The notes below the pieces were generated by a model. It saw nothing but the letters and a program-made list of their open reading frames with translations. It had not been told where the DNA came from and searched no databases. From NCBI RefSeq assembly GCF_902167145.1, contig NC_050100.1, positions 193,123,439 to 193,187,438 on the forward strand: DNA of 64,000 nt, in the 5' to 3' direction. This stretch comes from Zea mays (taxonomy: Eukaryota > Streptophyta > Magnoliopsida > Poales > Poaceae). The position numbers and the translations under genes are program-made. This document shows positions 54,091 through 64,000 of this stretch, piece after piece (within the stretch, counting starts at the first letter, position 1; every line of letters begins with the position of its first letter).

Positions 54091-55851
54091 GGTGATTGAT
54101 GGCAACACAATTAAAGCTTACATAAGAATAAGATTTGAAGCACAAATTTTCAATTCTAAGTTTAGAGAATGCTCCCCCTAAATATGTGCTTACTTCAAAA
54201 ACATAATTTTGGCCTCAGACGCCAAATTGCACATACTTAGGCAATTCGAAATATTTCTACACCTTAGCACTTTTTAGGATGCATTGTGTCAAGAATCAAA
54301 CCATGATGCTATAACACACAAATGCACATAATCAGAGTTAAACACCATTCAAATTAGTGGATATATCACAGGAATATCAACCTACCACTATTCACCATTA
54401 AGATACCAATTTAAACTAAGATACCAATTTAAAGCAATCTTAAAGCACCTTTAATCTTAAAGCACCGTTAACCACATGACTATCTATTACACTATAGAAG
54501 CCAAATAATTCATCGTAGCGGAAACATTAGTCCATATGAATTACACACTAGCACAGCTTAAACTAACACATCATCCCTTAGGATAAGCTTTCCTCTCAGG
54601 TTGAGATAAGCTTTAATATACAAATTCTCCCCCTTTGACATCAAACACCAAAAACCATACTCAAGCAAGAACATAGGATGATGTTAAGGGACAGCAGGGT
54701 GTTAAGGAGGAAAACTGACTATCAAAACTCCCCCTTACTTATTGAACATATGCACTATCAACATTTAGGTAAGATACATATATGCAAAAAGATTAATACT
54801 TCCTTTTGTACCTTTACCATGTTGTAGTGTACTTCCCATCTTGAAAGTATTTAATCTCTCAAGAGCTTCTCCACACTTGTGCCTGATTCTTTATCCTAAC
54901 TTTTTCTTGTTGCTAAGACACCAACCTTAGAACAAGTTATAGTATTGGGCACAAGAAGAAACTTCTATTCTAATGATTATCAAGAGATGTCAATTGAAGC
55001 AAACTATCACAGCTACTAATTGAAAGATACCAATTGCAAAAGTTCATTTATTATCACAGCTCCATGATATTTAAGAATAAGCATCTATTATAACCAGATA
55101 TTATAGAACATGAGCAATCTAAAAATATGTACTTACTCACAACTTGAGATACCAATTTCTTGACTTACAGAGGTACCCAAGTCCTGATTGCTCCATTTCT
55201 TGCTCATATTCTCTTTTCCACCTAGAGACTATACAAGATTGCTCAAGAAACAGTTAGTCTCAACAGACACAAGTTATGTGCGCTCCCCCTCAAGTTGTGC
55301 ATCAAGTATTTGAATGACTTGCACTTTGCACATTCTAGCTTCCTTAGAACTTTGCCTTTATGAGAGCACTTGTTATCACCAATTTAGGGCTCCTTTTGCT
55401 CATGCACCTCATAGCTCAAAAGGGCACGTCATAGATTTGAAATTCACACAGTACCTAACTAGGGTAATCATGTGAACATGGACTAAACAAAATGTCATAA
55501 TTGCACATAGCATGACTTACAAAAAGTTACAAGTTTATCCATATACACCAAGAGAGTTAATCGTTGTGGATATAACAAATGAAAGAGCTACCCATGAATG
55601 ATTCAAAAGATATATCCTATATAGCACCAGTCATGATTAAACAAACATCATTATGATTCATTTAACACAGGCAATCATAAAGCATAACTACTCCAAAGAC
55701 AGGTAGCACAACAAGCCAACTTAAGAGCAATACTAAAATGCAATTATGTACTTAAAATACACGGGTACCATCCTTTGGAGAGCAAGTTGTAGATTCTCAT
55801 CGAAGTCCTTTACTTGATTCACCAATAATGATTCAGGACCTATACACCTTA
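54091..55851 (-). other. E7 interior, noncoding part
   Basis: AT-rich, no reading frame worth calling. Several CTCCCCCT runs (54172, 54628, 54728, 55283) echo the polypurine tract. Short direct repeats lie at 54410-54470 (AAGATACCAATTTAAA twice, TCTTAAAGCACC twice) and a fold-back at 55651-55658/55673-55680. The segment 55205-55335 matches E3's 48920-49020 in opposite orientation, including a 26-base identity. Confidence 0.65.
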
Positions 55852-58800
55852 TGTAACACCCTGAATTTGGGGGTATAAAATTTCTTTGCTCATATTCACA
55901 AATTCAGGTGTTACTTCTCTTTTCTCATCCTTTCCCCAATCTCCTCTTTCTCATTCCTATAGGAGAAGAGTGGTTATTCTTATTTGTAATTATAAGTTAG
56001 TAGGTTAAACTCCAAGGGAGTATGAATTGTTGCATCATGTTGAACCCTAGATTTCACTTTTGTTTGGTGCATAATTCTTAGAGAGTCTAATTTTTATTTG
56101 TGGCTTATTTGGATTTGAATCAAATAGAGAAAATAAAAAGAAAAGGGAAAACAAATACCAGAATAAAAGAAAAAGGGAAAGAAGCCCAACCCTGCCCCCT
56201 CCTCGGCCTTTCGGCCCAGTCGGCCCAATCCCCCGCGCGCGCCTCTCCCTCCCTCCTCTCTCTGCCCCGGCGGGCCCGCCCGTCAGCGCGCCCGTTTTCC
56301 CCGCGCCCGCGCCCGCTTTCCCCTCTCCCTCTGCCCGCGGGCCCCGGCTGTCAGCTCCGTCGTCTCTGCGTAACCGCCGCCCGAGCTGCGCGTTGCCGCG
56401 GTCTCCGCGCCCACGTCGCGCGTGGAGCTCGCAACCGCCCCGCCCCCGGCCACTTGAGCCCAGAACCCCGCTCGCCCTCTCCCCCTCCCCCATTTGCGCA
56501 CCAGCAGACCCCTCTCTCACCTCCCCCGCGCTGCGCACACGCCAGAGCACCGCCGCCGTCCCGAGCCCGTTTCCCCGTCGCCGTTGGAGCTCCGCCGTGC
56601 CCCCTGCCACGGTGAGCTTCGCCTCGGCGTCCGCAACCCGGGACACGCCCCAATTCCTCTTCCCCCTCCCTATTTCCCTCTGCCCGCGCTCACCCGCCGT
56701 CCTCCGTGCAGCCGCGGAGGTCCGCCACCGTCGACCCGGGCCGCCGTCGCGCCATTGCCGCCACCGAGGAGTTCCCGGAGTCCGCCTTGAGGTAAGGAAC
56801 CTCTCCTGCCCCCTCCCAACCTTTGTATTACCTCCTGTCGCGTTCAATTGCTCGCCGGAGCCCTTTTGCGCCGCCGCCGAGCCGCTTCACCGTGGACCGC
56901 CCCCCTCCGGTGCCCCTGCCCCGACCTAGCCCCCACCAGAAGACTCCCCGCGCCTTCCCCAACCTCTCCGGCCGTCCAGGTCGCCCCAAAGACCCGCAGG
57001 GCCCCCGCGCCCCTCGTCTCCGGCGAGTTCTCCGCCGCGGGGACGAGCGCCGCCGCCTTTGCTAGCCGTAGGAGAGGCCAAGGCCGGCCACCCGATCCCC
57101 GCCGCCCATCCCAGATCGGGCGGCCCCGTTTCAATTAGGCCGAGCCCAACCCTAGCCGTTCGCCTGAGATCCAACGGCCCAGAGCCGTTTCCCCCGCGCC
57201 CGCGCTGCCCGCCTGGCCCCGCCTATCAGCCGCCCGCGCCCGCGCTGCCCGCCCGGCCCCGCCTGTCAGCCCGCCGCCCCGCGCTGCCCGCCCGGCCCCG
57301 CCTGTCAGCCGCTCGGGCCGCCGCGCGCTCGCGCGCCCGCCCGCGGATCTAATCCTGCGCGTTGATCTGAGATCCGACGGTCGTAGGAGCCCGATACCCC
57401 TTCGCCCGCGCGTTTTCTTAAAGAGACCCCCGGTTTTCTGAAATTTAACCTGCCGTCCCTGGATTCTCTCAGTTAGGTCCTCAGACCTTTTATTTAATTC
57501 AAAATAAGTATTTAGGGTATATTTTTAACCCCTAAACTTGTAAAATTCATAACTTTGTCATATGAACTCCAAATTAGGTGCTTCAAATTGCAAAATGCTC
57601 ATAGTATTTTTGTCTATCTATTTAAACAATGTTTCCCTGTTGTTTCCATGTCCCAATTAATAGTTGATCATTAGGATAGGATTAAGGTTATTGGAGCCCT
57701 ATTTGAGATAAATAGAAGATGGTAGACTTTAATAAAAGTTAGAGCACCTAAGTTTATGGACTTAAACACCCAAGTTCAGAGACTTAAAACCATGTAATGA
57801 TTTAACCTCACCACTGACTTAAACCTGATTAGTGGATAATGAATCACTTTGAATAGTCCTCTACCCTAGACCTAAGGAACACCAGTGTGCCAATCCTTTT
57901 CTATTATGAACTTGTGATCCCTCTGCTGCATATGTTTGGTATATTGCTTTTGTTTGTTATTTCCCAAGTGCATAGTGTGAATGATTACTTTACGTAGACA
58001 ACGGGCAGTCTGTGTTTCCCGAGGAAGTTGCAGAGGAAGTCCCTGATCAGCAGTTTGGTGAAGGCAAGTGTCCTCTGACCCATTATGTCCCATTTACTTT
58101 ATAATACACTGTCCCGCATACTATGAACAACCTAAGGATTTAGTAGCTTTCTATTTACCTTGTCCTTGATTTACCTTTTGGGTTACTATGGTTAGCTACA
58201 TGCTAGCGCTTTACTTTAATCAATGAACATGATGAGATACAATGATGATACTATGATTTTATTCTGGATATGATGATATACTTGTGGCATTTAGGGGACT
58301 CGGGCTGTTTCCCGAGTACCTCTCCGTAAGGACCTATTCGTTGAGAGACCACCCGGGATAACAGTGCAACCATGAGGGTGGAATGGGGTGCCCTTAGCTA
58401 ATTAATTAGAGGAACTAGAAGTGTAGTTGCTTCGCCGTCGTGCCGTCAATGGGGTCCAGGCACAGTGCTTGCTCTGCCGAGGCTGGGTGCCGAGGTTCTT
58501 TCGTTTTGCTTTTTAGTCACCCTCCTGCGGGGAGAGGTACTGTGTTTATCAAACTGGAGAAACCTAACGGGCAGCTATGACCTCTAGGGAATCTTTGTAA
58601 AGGCTTCGTAGTGAATCCCTGGCCATTCACCTTGGGAGTGAATAAGGGTCTTGCAAGCCCGGGCTAGAGAGGGAATCACGGCTCATGGGGAAAGTGTGCG
58701 ACCTCTGCAGAGGGTAGTGAAACTGGTATATCAGCCGTGCTCATGGTTATGAGCAGCCTTGGGATCCTCTTTGATTAGAGATACAGATGGTTCGAGATAC

Positions 58801-59379
58801 AAGGATTATGTTATGGTTTTGGTTCGACTATGATGATGTTGTTCCTCGATGAGGAAATGATTTACGGGTTGGTTAATGCTAAAATCTGGCTTCTACTAAT
58901 GATAAATACCTGACCAACTAAAAGCAACTGCTGGAGCCTAACCCCATATAAAGCTAGTCCACTTCAGCCAAACGGGACATTTGCTGAGTACGTTGATGTG
59001 TACTCATCCTTGCTTTACCACAAAACACTAGGTTGTCCGCATTGTAACCACTGCTCAGGAGAAGGTGAAGCCGTGGAGGGAGACTTCCAGGAGTTCCAAG
59101 ACTACGACGAATTCTAGGTGTGGGTTGGCGGCAACCCCCAGTCAGCTGCCTGTGAAGGCCTTATCTTTACTGCGTTTCGCTAGCACTTTGATTTACCGGT
59201 TAAGTTGATGACTATGTGGATGTCTATAACTCTGTGATGTAATAAGTTAATACTCTTTTATGTTATTATCCGAGCACTGTGCAATGATGTTCATTTATGT
59301 AATCGCTGTGTACGTGAGTTCTGATCCTGGCACGTACATAGTTCGCATTCGGTTTGCCTTCCAAAAACTAGGTGTGACA
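55852..59379 (+). repeat. E9 5' LTR
   Basis: 3528 bp, TGTAACACCCTGAATTTGGG...AGGTGTGACA. A GC-rich region at 56170-57420 contains a degenerate tandem repeat of a CCCGCGCTGCCCGCCCGGCCCC unit (about 57195-57310). Patches at 58290-58400, 58560-58740 and 59040-59160 match E6's LTR on the opposite strand. Long frames in the GC-rich part on either strand are compositional. Confidence 0.92.
59031..59117 (+). CDS. Short conserved LTR frame in E9
   Basis: 28 codons with CxHCNHCSG and an acidic tail to QDYDEF, then TAG. It matches the E6 LTR frame; five of the seven differences are silent. No conserved start. It lies just downstream of a possible acceptor (ACTAG|G here, CCCAG|G in E6). Confidence 0.3.
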   Translation, partial: GCPHCNHCSGEGEAVEGDFQEFQDYDEF

Positions 59380-59383
59380 TAAG

Positions 59384-59395
59384 TGGTATCAAAGC
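59384..59395 (+). other. E9 primer-binding site
   Basis: TGGTATCAAAGC, four bases after the LTR, identical to E6. Confidence 0.9.
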
Positions 59396-59637
59396 CGTGC
59401 TGACTGTAGGACCGCTGACCTAGAGTAGCACTGGTCGTACTAAGGACTATTGACCTTCCCTCTCACCTTGACCTCTGATGTTACTTCAAAAGTCGGTCAC
59501 CTCGACCAACCCTATGTTTTACTACATATATATACTATATTATACCTTGTGAAAATTTTTATCTTGTTCTGTCTATGGTTTATTCACTTGTCATATTAGT
59601 TCTGTTCTTACTCTTGTGCTTACGGTGTCTTTTGTAG
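59396..59637 (+). other. E9 leader between primer site and extra ORF
   Basis: About 240 bp, no gene, matching E6's leader in length and partly in sequence. Ends GTCTTTTGTAG before the ATG. Confidence 0.55.
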
Positions 59638-60642
59638 ATGGCTCGTCTTAGACACACAACACGTAAGTCGGTGATTCCTTTCCTGCCGTCTCGACTTGCG
59701 GAGCGTCCCCTGCGCCGCACCGTGTCCGGTCAGTCGAGTCACCTGGAGAGACTGCACCACCGCCTGTGTGAGGAGCAGGAACGCCGGTGCCAGCACAGGG
59801 AGCAGCAGGGCTCTTCCTCCCCACCCCAGCAAGAGGTGGAGTCCGTGAGGCCCCGTTCCTCTGTTGCCCAGCTGGAGGCGCCCCCTGCACCACCGCGGGA
59901 CGCCCCGGCTGTTGGAGGAGCTACTGGAGGAGGTCCTGGAGGAGACCCCGACGATGACGACTCAGACCACAGCACGGAGTCCTCTGAGCCGCAGGAGGCG
60001 GAAGGATGGGTCGCCCGACCCATCACCCGTGACGCCGCTCGCGGTTGTCACTTCCACGACGCACTCGACACCTTGCTGCGCCAGGCTTTCGACCGGCACA
60101 CCTGGTCGATCGAGTATCATTGTGTAGTCTACCAGCACAGTCGCGGGAGGTACCCGGACCGCTGGGAGGCTACCTGCCTAGTTCGCCGTCCGGAGGATGA
60201 CCTCCGGGGTGCGGAGGCCGTTTCGGAGCACTATTCCATCTCCGAGAGGGACACTGCAGAGGCGGCTATGCAGGATGCAGCACGACGTGCACTCTCCTAG
60301 TACTATTCTTTGTTCGGTGGGGTGGCCGACGGTCTTAACCTTCGGTACTACCCCCGCCGCCCTACTGGCAGCACAGAGAGTGTGGTTGTCTCACCTGTTG
60401 GTGAGGCTAACCCTAGGTTGAGCAGCACAGTCAACCTAGTCGCAGTGCTTAACACCGAGCTGGATCACTCTCTGGACGAGCTGAGCAGGGCTCGAACGGA
60501 GATTGCTGAGTTGCGTGCTGAGCTAGCAGAGCGCCATCACCAGGAGGGTGGTTCCCCGCTCCTGTTGGGACTCAGCACCCTTACTGCTCGCCGCCACGTG
60601 GTCACCACACTTATGGTTCCCCTGCCTGTAAGACCAGGATAG
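59638..60642 (+). pseudogene. E9 copy of the extra ORF, with stop and frameshift
   Basis: MARLRHTTRKSVIPFLPSRL and the core through EAAMQDAARRALS align with E6's 337-aa protein. TAG at 60298-60300 stands where E6 has His. The same frame continues with the Gly/Pro linker and coiled coil. Near 60560 the frame diverges from E6, consistent with a small indel, and stops at 60640. The core is much better conserved between the copies than residues 60-120. The E9 protein would be truncated before its coiled coil. Confidence 0.8.
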
Positions 60643-61058
60643 ATCTGGATCCTTAGATCGTTAGCGTCGGAGTTTGTAATAATTCTTAAGTCAGATGTCT
60701 CAGTCTTAGGTAGTCAGTTTAGTTTGCTTAGCAGTTGCTTCCATTTAGTTTAGTTTGCTTATCAGTTGCTTGTATGCTTGTTATGATGAACTTGTGCTGG
60801 ATTTGAATCTTTGTAATGACTGTTGCCAACCTGTGGGTTTCTCCTGCAGTTTGGCTTAGCTAGTAATGTTAATGAAGTCAGTTGTTTAGTTGGGAAACCA
60901 TTTACTTCTACTTTCCTTTCCATCTGAGAAGCTGTGTTGAATCATAATGAGGATCAGTGAAGCTCTTTGTTCACTCAGTGTCATGAAGAATTCTGAATTC
61001 ACTTTTCTTATGCTGAGGGATTGTAAGATCAATGTTGATGTATGAATGTCTTCCACAG
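60643..61058 (+). other. E9 spacer between extra ORF and gag
   Basis: About 415 bp, no gene, with repeated TTAGTTTAGTTTGCTTA-like units (60715-60770). Ends CTTCCACAG directly before the gag ATG. Confidence 0.55.
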
Positions 61059-64000
61059 ATGTCTGACAACAGGCGCCGATGCAACAGGCGTGCTCAGCAA
61101 GAGCAGCATGACCAGCAGGAGGAACATCAGAGGCAGCCTCCCCCACCACCCCCGATGTCAGTGGAGCAGATGTTCTTGATGCAGACTCAGGCAGTGCAGG
61201 CCATTGGGCAGACTCTGGCAGCCATGCAGCAGGCTCAACAGCAACCCCAACCCCAATTGCAAGTGCAGATGCCCCAGATGCCACGGGATAAGCGTGGCGA
61301 GTTCATGAGAGGGCACCCTCCTACCTTCGCCCATTTTGCTGACCCCATGGATGCAGAAGACTGGCTGCGCGCAGTGGAGAGGGAACTGCGCACCGCCCAA
61401 TGTGACGACAGGGAGAAGGTTCTGTATGGTCCCCGCCAGCTAAGGGGAGCAGCCCAGTCCTGGTGGGAGTCCTACCTCGCCACCCATGCTGACCCCGAAG
61501 CCATCACCTGGGAAGAATTCAGCGAGAATTTCCGCAGGTACCATGTTCCAGAGGGACTGATGATTGTGAAGAAGGAGGAGTTTCTGGCTCTGAAACAGGG
61601 ACCCCTATCTGTTAGTGAATACAGAGACAAGTTTCTGCAACTATCTCGTTATGCACCTGAGGATGTCAACACTGATGCTAAAAGGCAGTACAGGTTCATG
61701 AGGGGTTTGGTGGATCCCCTGCATTACCAGCTGATGAACCACACCTTCCCCACCTTCCAGCACCTGATCGATAGAGCAGTTATGACTGAGAAGAAGCGTA
61801 AGGATATGGAAGATCGGAAGCGCAAGATGAGTGGACCCCAGTCCGGAAGCATCAGCCGTCCCCGTTTCTCAGGCAGTTCATCTCAGCAAAGCAGGCCTGG
61901 TCACCCACAGGGATATCAGAATCAGAATCAGCGTCCGCATCAGCAGCAGTTTCAGAGGCAGTACCCACAACAACCGCAGTATCGTCAGAACAACCAGCAG
62001 GGAGGTAATCAGTATCAGAAGCAGAACAACCAGGCTCCTCGCCTTCCTGCCCCAGCAGCAAATCAGAACAATCAAGCAGCCCCAGCACAAGGAGGAGGCA
62101 GAGGATGTTTCCACTGTGGAGAACAAGGCCACTGGGCGATGCAGTGCCCGAAGAAGATGGCGCAGCAGCAGACTAACCCCAATGCTTCAACAAGGCAAGG
62201 TGTACTGCAGCTGGCAGCAGTCAATCGTAGCCAAGCGTACAACCGTGGAAAGGTGAACCACTTGGAGGCCGAAGCAATTCAGGATGCACCGGATGTGGCA
62301 GTAGGTATGTTCTCAGTCGAATCTCATCCCGCAAAAGTGCTATTTGATACTGGTGCAACTCATTCATTTGTCACTGCAATATGGGTAGAAATGCATAACA
62401 TCTCAGTAGAGGCAATGATGCCGCCCATGAGGATTAATTCGGTTGGTGGCAAGGTGCAAACAGATAAAATATGCTCAAATGTAAGGGTGGAAATAAGGGG
62501 GATAGGGTTCCCCAGTGATCTAATAGTAATAGACACCCTTGGGGTAGATATCATCCTAGGGATGAATTGGTTAATGAAGTATGAAGCGAATGTTAACTGT
62601 GACAAGAGGACCGTAACATTGAGGTCCCCGTCAGGAGAGGAGGTAGTGGCCAAGCTAAGGATGCCTAAATCAGCGGAGGGAGTCTGTCACCAGATTTCAG
62701 TTGATAATAAGGAGCCCAACCCGCTCGAGGCTATCAAGGTCGTGTCGGACTTTCCGGACGTGTTTCCCGAGGAGCTAACGGGCATGCCACCCGAGAGAAA
62801 AGTCGAATTTGCCATAGAGCTTATCCCTGGTACCGCCCCCATTTCTAAAAGAGCCTATCGAGTGTCTGGACCAGAATTGGTGGAACTCAAGAAGCAGATA
62901 GATGAGATGTTAGAGAAGGGTTACATCAGGCCAAGCACCTCGCCTTGGGCCGCTCCAGTGTTGTTTGTAGAGAAGAAAGATGGTACCAAAAGGATGTGCA
63001 TAGACTACAGAGCCTTGAATGAAGTCACTGTCAAGAACAAGTACCCCCTGCCAAGGATAGAAGATTTGTTCGACCAGCTCAGAGGTGCCAGCGTATTCTC
63101 GAAGATAGATCTGAGATCAGGTTACCATCAACTCAGAATCCGACCCTCGGACATACCGAAGACAGCATTCATCACCAAGTACGGGTTATATGAATTCATA
63201 GTTATGTCCTTTGGTTTGACAAATGCGCCAGCCTTCTTTATGTATCTGATGAACAGCGTGTTCATGGACTATCTAGACAAGTTTGTGGTAGTGTTCATCG
63301 ATGATATTCTCATATACTCTCAAAGTGAGGAAGATCATGTAGAGCATTTGAAGATGGTATTGCAAAGACTTCGAGAGCAACAGTTGTATGCCAAGCTGAG
63401 TAAATGCGAGTTCTGGATTCATGAAGTCCTGTTTTTGGGCCACATCATAAATCAAGATGGGTTAGCAGTGGATCCAAAGAAAGTGGCAGATATCCTGAAC
63501 TGGAAAGCACCGAAGGATGTTCGTGGGATCAAGAGCTTCATCGGAATGGCCGGATACTACAGGCGTTTCATCGAAGGCTTCTCAAAGATTGCTAGACCAA
63601 TGACAGCGTTGCTAGCGAAGAAAGTTGAGTTTAAGTGGACCCAAAAGTGTCAGGAAGCATTCGAAGAACTGAAAAATAGATTGACTACAGCTCCTGTGTT
63701 AGTCCTGCCTGATGTTCACAAGCCATTCTCAGTGTATTGCGATGCTTCTTACACCGGATTGGGATGTGTGCTAATGCAAGAAGGAAGAGTTGTATCATAC
63801 TCATCCCGACAGCTGAAGATCCATGAGAAAAATTATCCCACACATGACCTGGAGTTGGCAGCAGTGGTTCATGCTTTAAAGACCTGGAGACATTACCTGT
63901 ACGGGCAGAAGTGCGACATCTACACAGATCATAAAAGTCTGAAATACATATTCACCCAGTCAGAGTTAAACATGAGGCAGCGAAGATGGTTGGAATTGAT
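61059..64000 (+). CDS. E9 gag-pol polyprotein, open to the window edge (about 980 codons seen)
   Basis: Starts [21 protein letters not shown] followed the frame to the last base with no stop; the length from the ATG leaves two bases of a partial codon. Gag has WWESYLATH and [20 protein letters not shown]. The CCHC knuckle [14 protein letters not shown] begins at about residue 350. The protease FDTGATHSF Asp is near 430. RT catalytic FIDD is near 746-749. The RNase H region has [10 protein letters not shown] and [11 protein letters not shown]. Integrase and chromodomain would lie beyond the window. It is closely similar to E6 gag-pol along its length, and the intact frame contrasts with the broken extra ORF upstream. 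Confidence 0.92.
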   Translation, partial: MSDNRRRCNRRAQQEQHDQQEEHQRQPPPPPPMSVEQMFLMQTQAVQAIGQTLAAMQQAQQQPQPQLQVQMPQMPRDKRGEFMRGHPPTFAHFADPMDAEDWLRAVERELRTAQCDDREKVLYGPRQLRGAAQSWWESYLATHADPEAITWEEFSENFRRYHVPEGLMIVKKEEFLALKQGPLSVSEYRDKFLQLSRYAPEDVNTDAKRQYRFMRGLVDPLHYQLMNHTFPTFQHLIDRAVMTEKKRKDMEDRKRKMSGPQSGSISRPRFSGSSSQQSRPGHPQGYQNQNQRPHQQQFQRQYPQQPQYRQNNQQGGNQYQKQNNQAPRLPAPAANQNNQAAPAQGGGRGCFHCGEQGHWAMQCPKKMAQQQTNPNASTRQGVLQLAAVNRSQAYNRGKVNHLEAEAIQDAPDVAVGMFSVESHPAKVLFDTGATHSFVTAIWVEMHNISVEAMMPPMRINSVGGKVQTDKICSNVRVEIRGIGFPSDLIVIDTLGVDIILGMNWLMKYEANVNCDKRTVTLRSPSGEEVVAKLRMPKSAEGVCHQISVDNKEPNPLEAIKVVSDFPDVFPEELTGMPPERKVEFAIELIPGTAPISKRAYRVSGPELVELKKQIDEMLEKGYIRPSTSPWAAPVLFVEKKDGTKRMCIDYRALNEVTVKNKYPLPRIEDLFDQLRGASVFSKIDLRSGYHQLRIRPSDIPKTAFITKYGLYEFIVMSFGLTNAPAFFMYLMNSVFMDYLDKFVVVFIDDILIYSQSEEDHVEHLKMVLQRLREQQLYAKLSKCEFWIHEVLFLGHIINQDGLAVDPKKVADILNWKAPKDVRGIKSFIGMAGYYRRFIEGFSKIARPMTALLAKKVEFKWTQKCQEAFEELKNRLTTAPVLVLPDVHKPFSVYCDASYTGLGCVLMQEGRVVSYSSRQLKIHEKNYPTHDLELAAVVHALKTWRHYLYGQKCDIYTDHKSLKYIFTQSELNMRQRRWLEL

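Larger units (their letters stand above)
50532..64000 (-). mobile_element. E7: SIRE-like element inserted in E3, only its 3' end visible (hosts E8 and E9)
   Basis: The left-hand LTR is 50532-54076 interrupted by E8 (about 1.9 kb of own sequence), followed by a sense-strand polypurine tract (54077-54090) and 1.76 kb of interior to 55851. E9 then interrupts it and runs off the window. Orientation is minus, because the polypurine tract abuts the right side of this LTR. Its U3 start resembles E3's LTR (shared TTGGTGTTTGGAT and CTAAGTGTTGAACAGG in sense), and its interior matches E3's, so E3 and E7 are relatives. The exact left boundary (TGGATGTCGCC) is uncertain by a few bases. Confidence 0.75.
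55852..64000 (+). mobile_element. E9: Tekay-lineage chromovirus (Gypsy), plus strand, truncated by the window edge
   Basis: 5' LTR 55852-59379, primer-binding site 59384-59395, broken extra ORF 59638-60642, gag-pol from 61059 and open to the last base. It has the same layout as E6 but is well diverged: the LTR is about 0.9 kb longer and only patches align. The left TSD candidate is CCTTA (55847-55851); the right end is outside the window. Confidence 0.92.

Noticed and set aside
56047..57352. Frames of 170-266 codons in the GC-rich part of the E9 LTR
   Set aside because: Open on both strands, low-complexity Pro/Arg/Gly/Ala composition, inside an LTR, with no matching frame in E6's LTR.

Overview
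The window looks like intergenic DNA from a large grass genome, most likely maize (Zea) or a close relative. Nearly all of it is nested LTR retrotransposons of maize-typical kinds: SIRE-lineage Copia elements with Opie/Ji-like LTRs, Tekay-lineage chromoviruses, a Grande-like Tat element and a Huck-like solo LTR. One Ac-type hAT DNA transposon is also present. I see no confident host gene, tRNA, rRNA or CRISPR array. Family names come from memory of LTR termini and protein motifs, not from a search. Element boundaries are firmer, because most are fixed by target-site duplications (TSDs) read directly.

Layout, using labels E1-E9. 1-1196 and 10426-10642 are the pre-insertion locus, with an unrecognised minus-strand reading frame. 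E1 (1197-10425, minus) is a full-length but decayed SIRE-lineage element, TSD AGTGT. E2 (10643-15464, minus) is the visible part of a related LTR, and holds the hAT element (11380-15230, 8-bp TSD). E2 is cut at 15464 by E3 (plus strand), a diverged SIRE-like element whose visible parts are 15465-16670, 33305-34922 and 46509-50531. E4 (16671-33299, plus, TSD TATAC) sits in E3's 5' LTR, exactly at its TATA-like sequence. E5 (18725-26473, minus, TSD CCAGG), a Grande-like element without pol, sits in E4's gag. E6 (34923-46503, minus, TSD CAACC) is a young Tekay-like chromovirus with an intact gag-pol frame, and splits E3's gag. E7 (from 50532, minus) is another SIRE-like element, inserted in E3's noncoding part. 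E7 carries the Huck-like solo LTR E8 (51796-53413, TSD ATGTT) and the Tekay-like E9 (55852 to beyond 64000, plus).

How the parts work: gag makes the particle, and pol supplies protease, integrase, reverse transcriptase and RNase H; Tekay-type integrases end in a chromodomain-like tail. Only E6 looks fully coding. E9's gag-pol is open to the window edge. E1, E4, E5 and the hAT transposase carry stops and frameshifts.

Most unusual signals: (1) E3 shows gag but no recognisable intact pol, and its 47.3-50.5 kb segment is a series of long-armed hairpins with loops of about 22-26 nt and several unrelated stems. (2) E6 and E9 carry an extra ORF upstream of gag with a possible dsRNA-binding-like core. 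(3) In both elements the extra ORF and gag each start directly after a splice-acceptor-like AG. (4) E5 joins sense gag to antisense genes, one of which has its own TATA box and strong start context.
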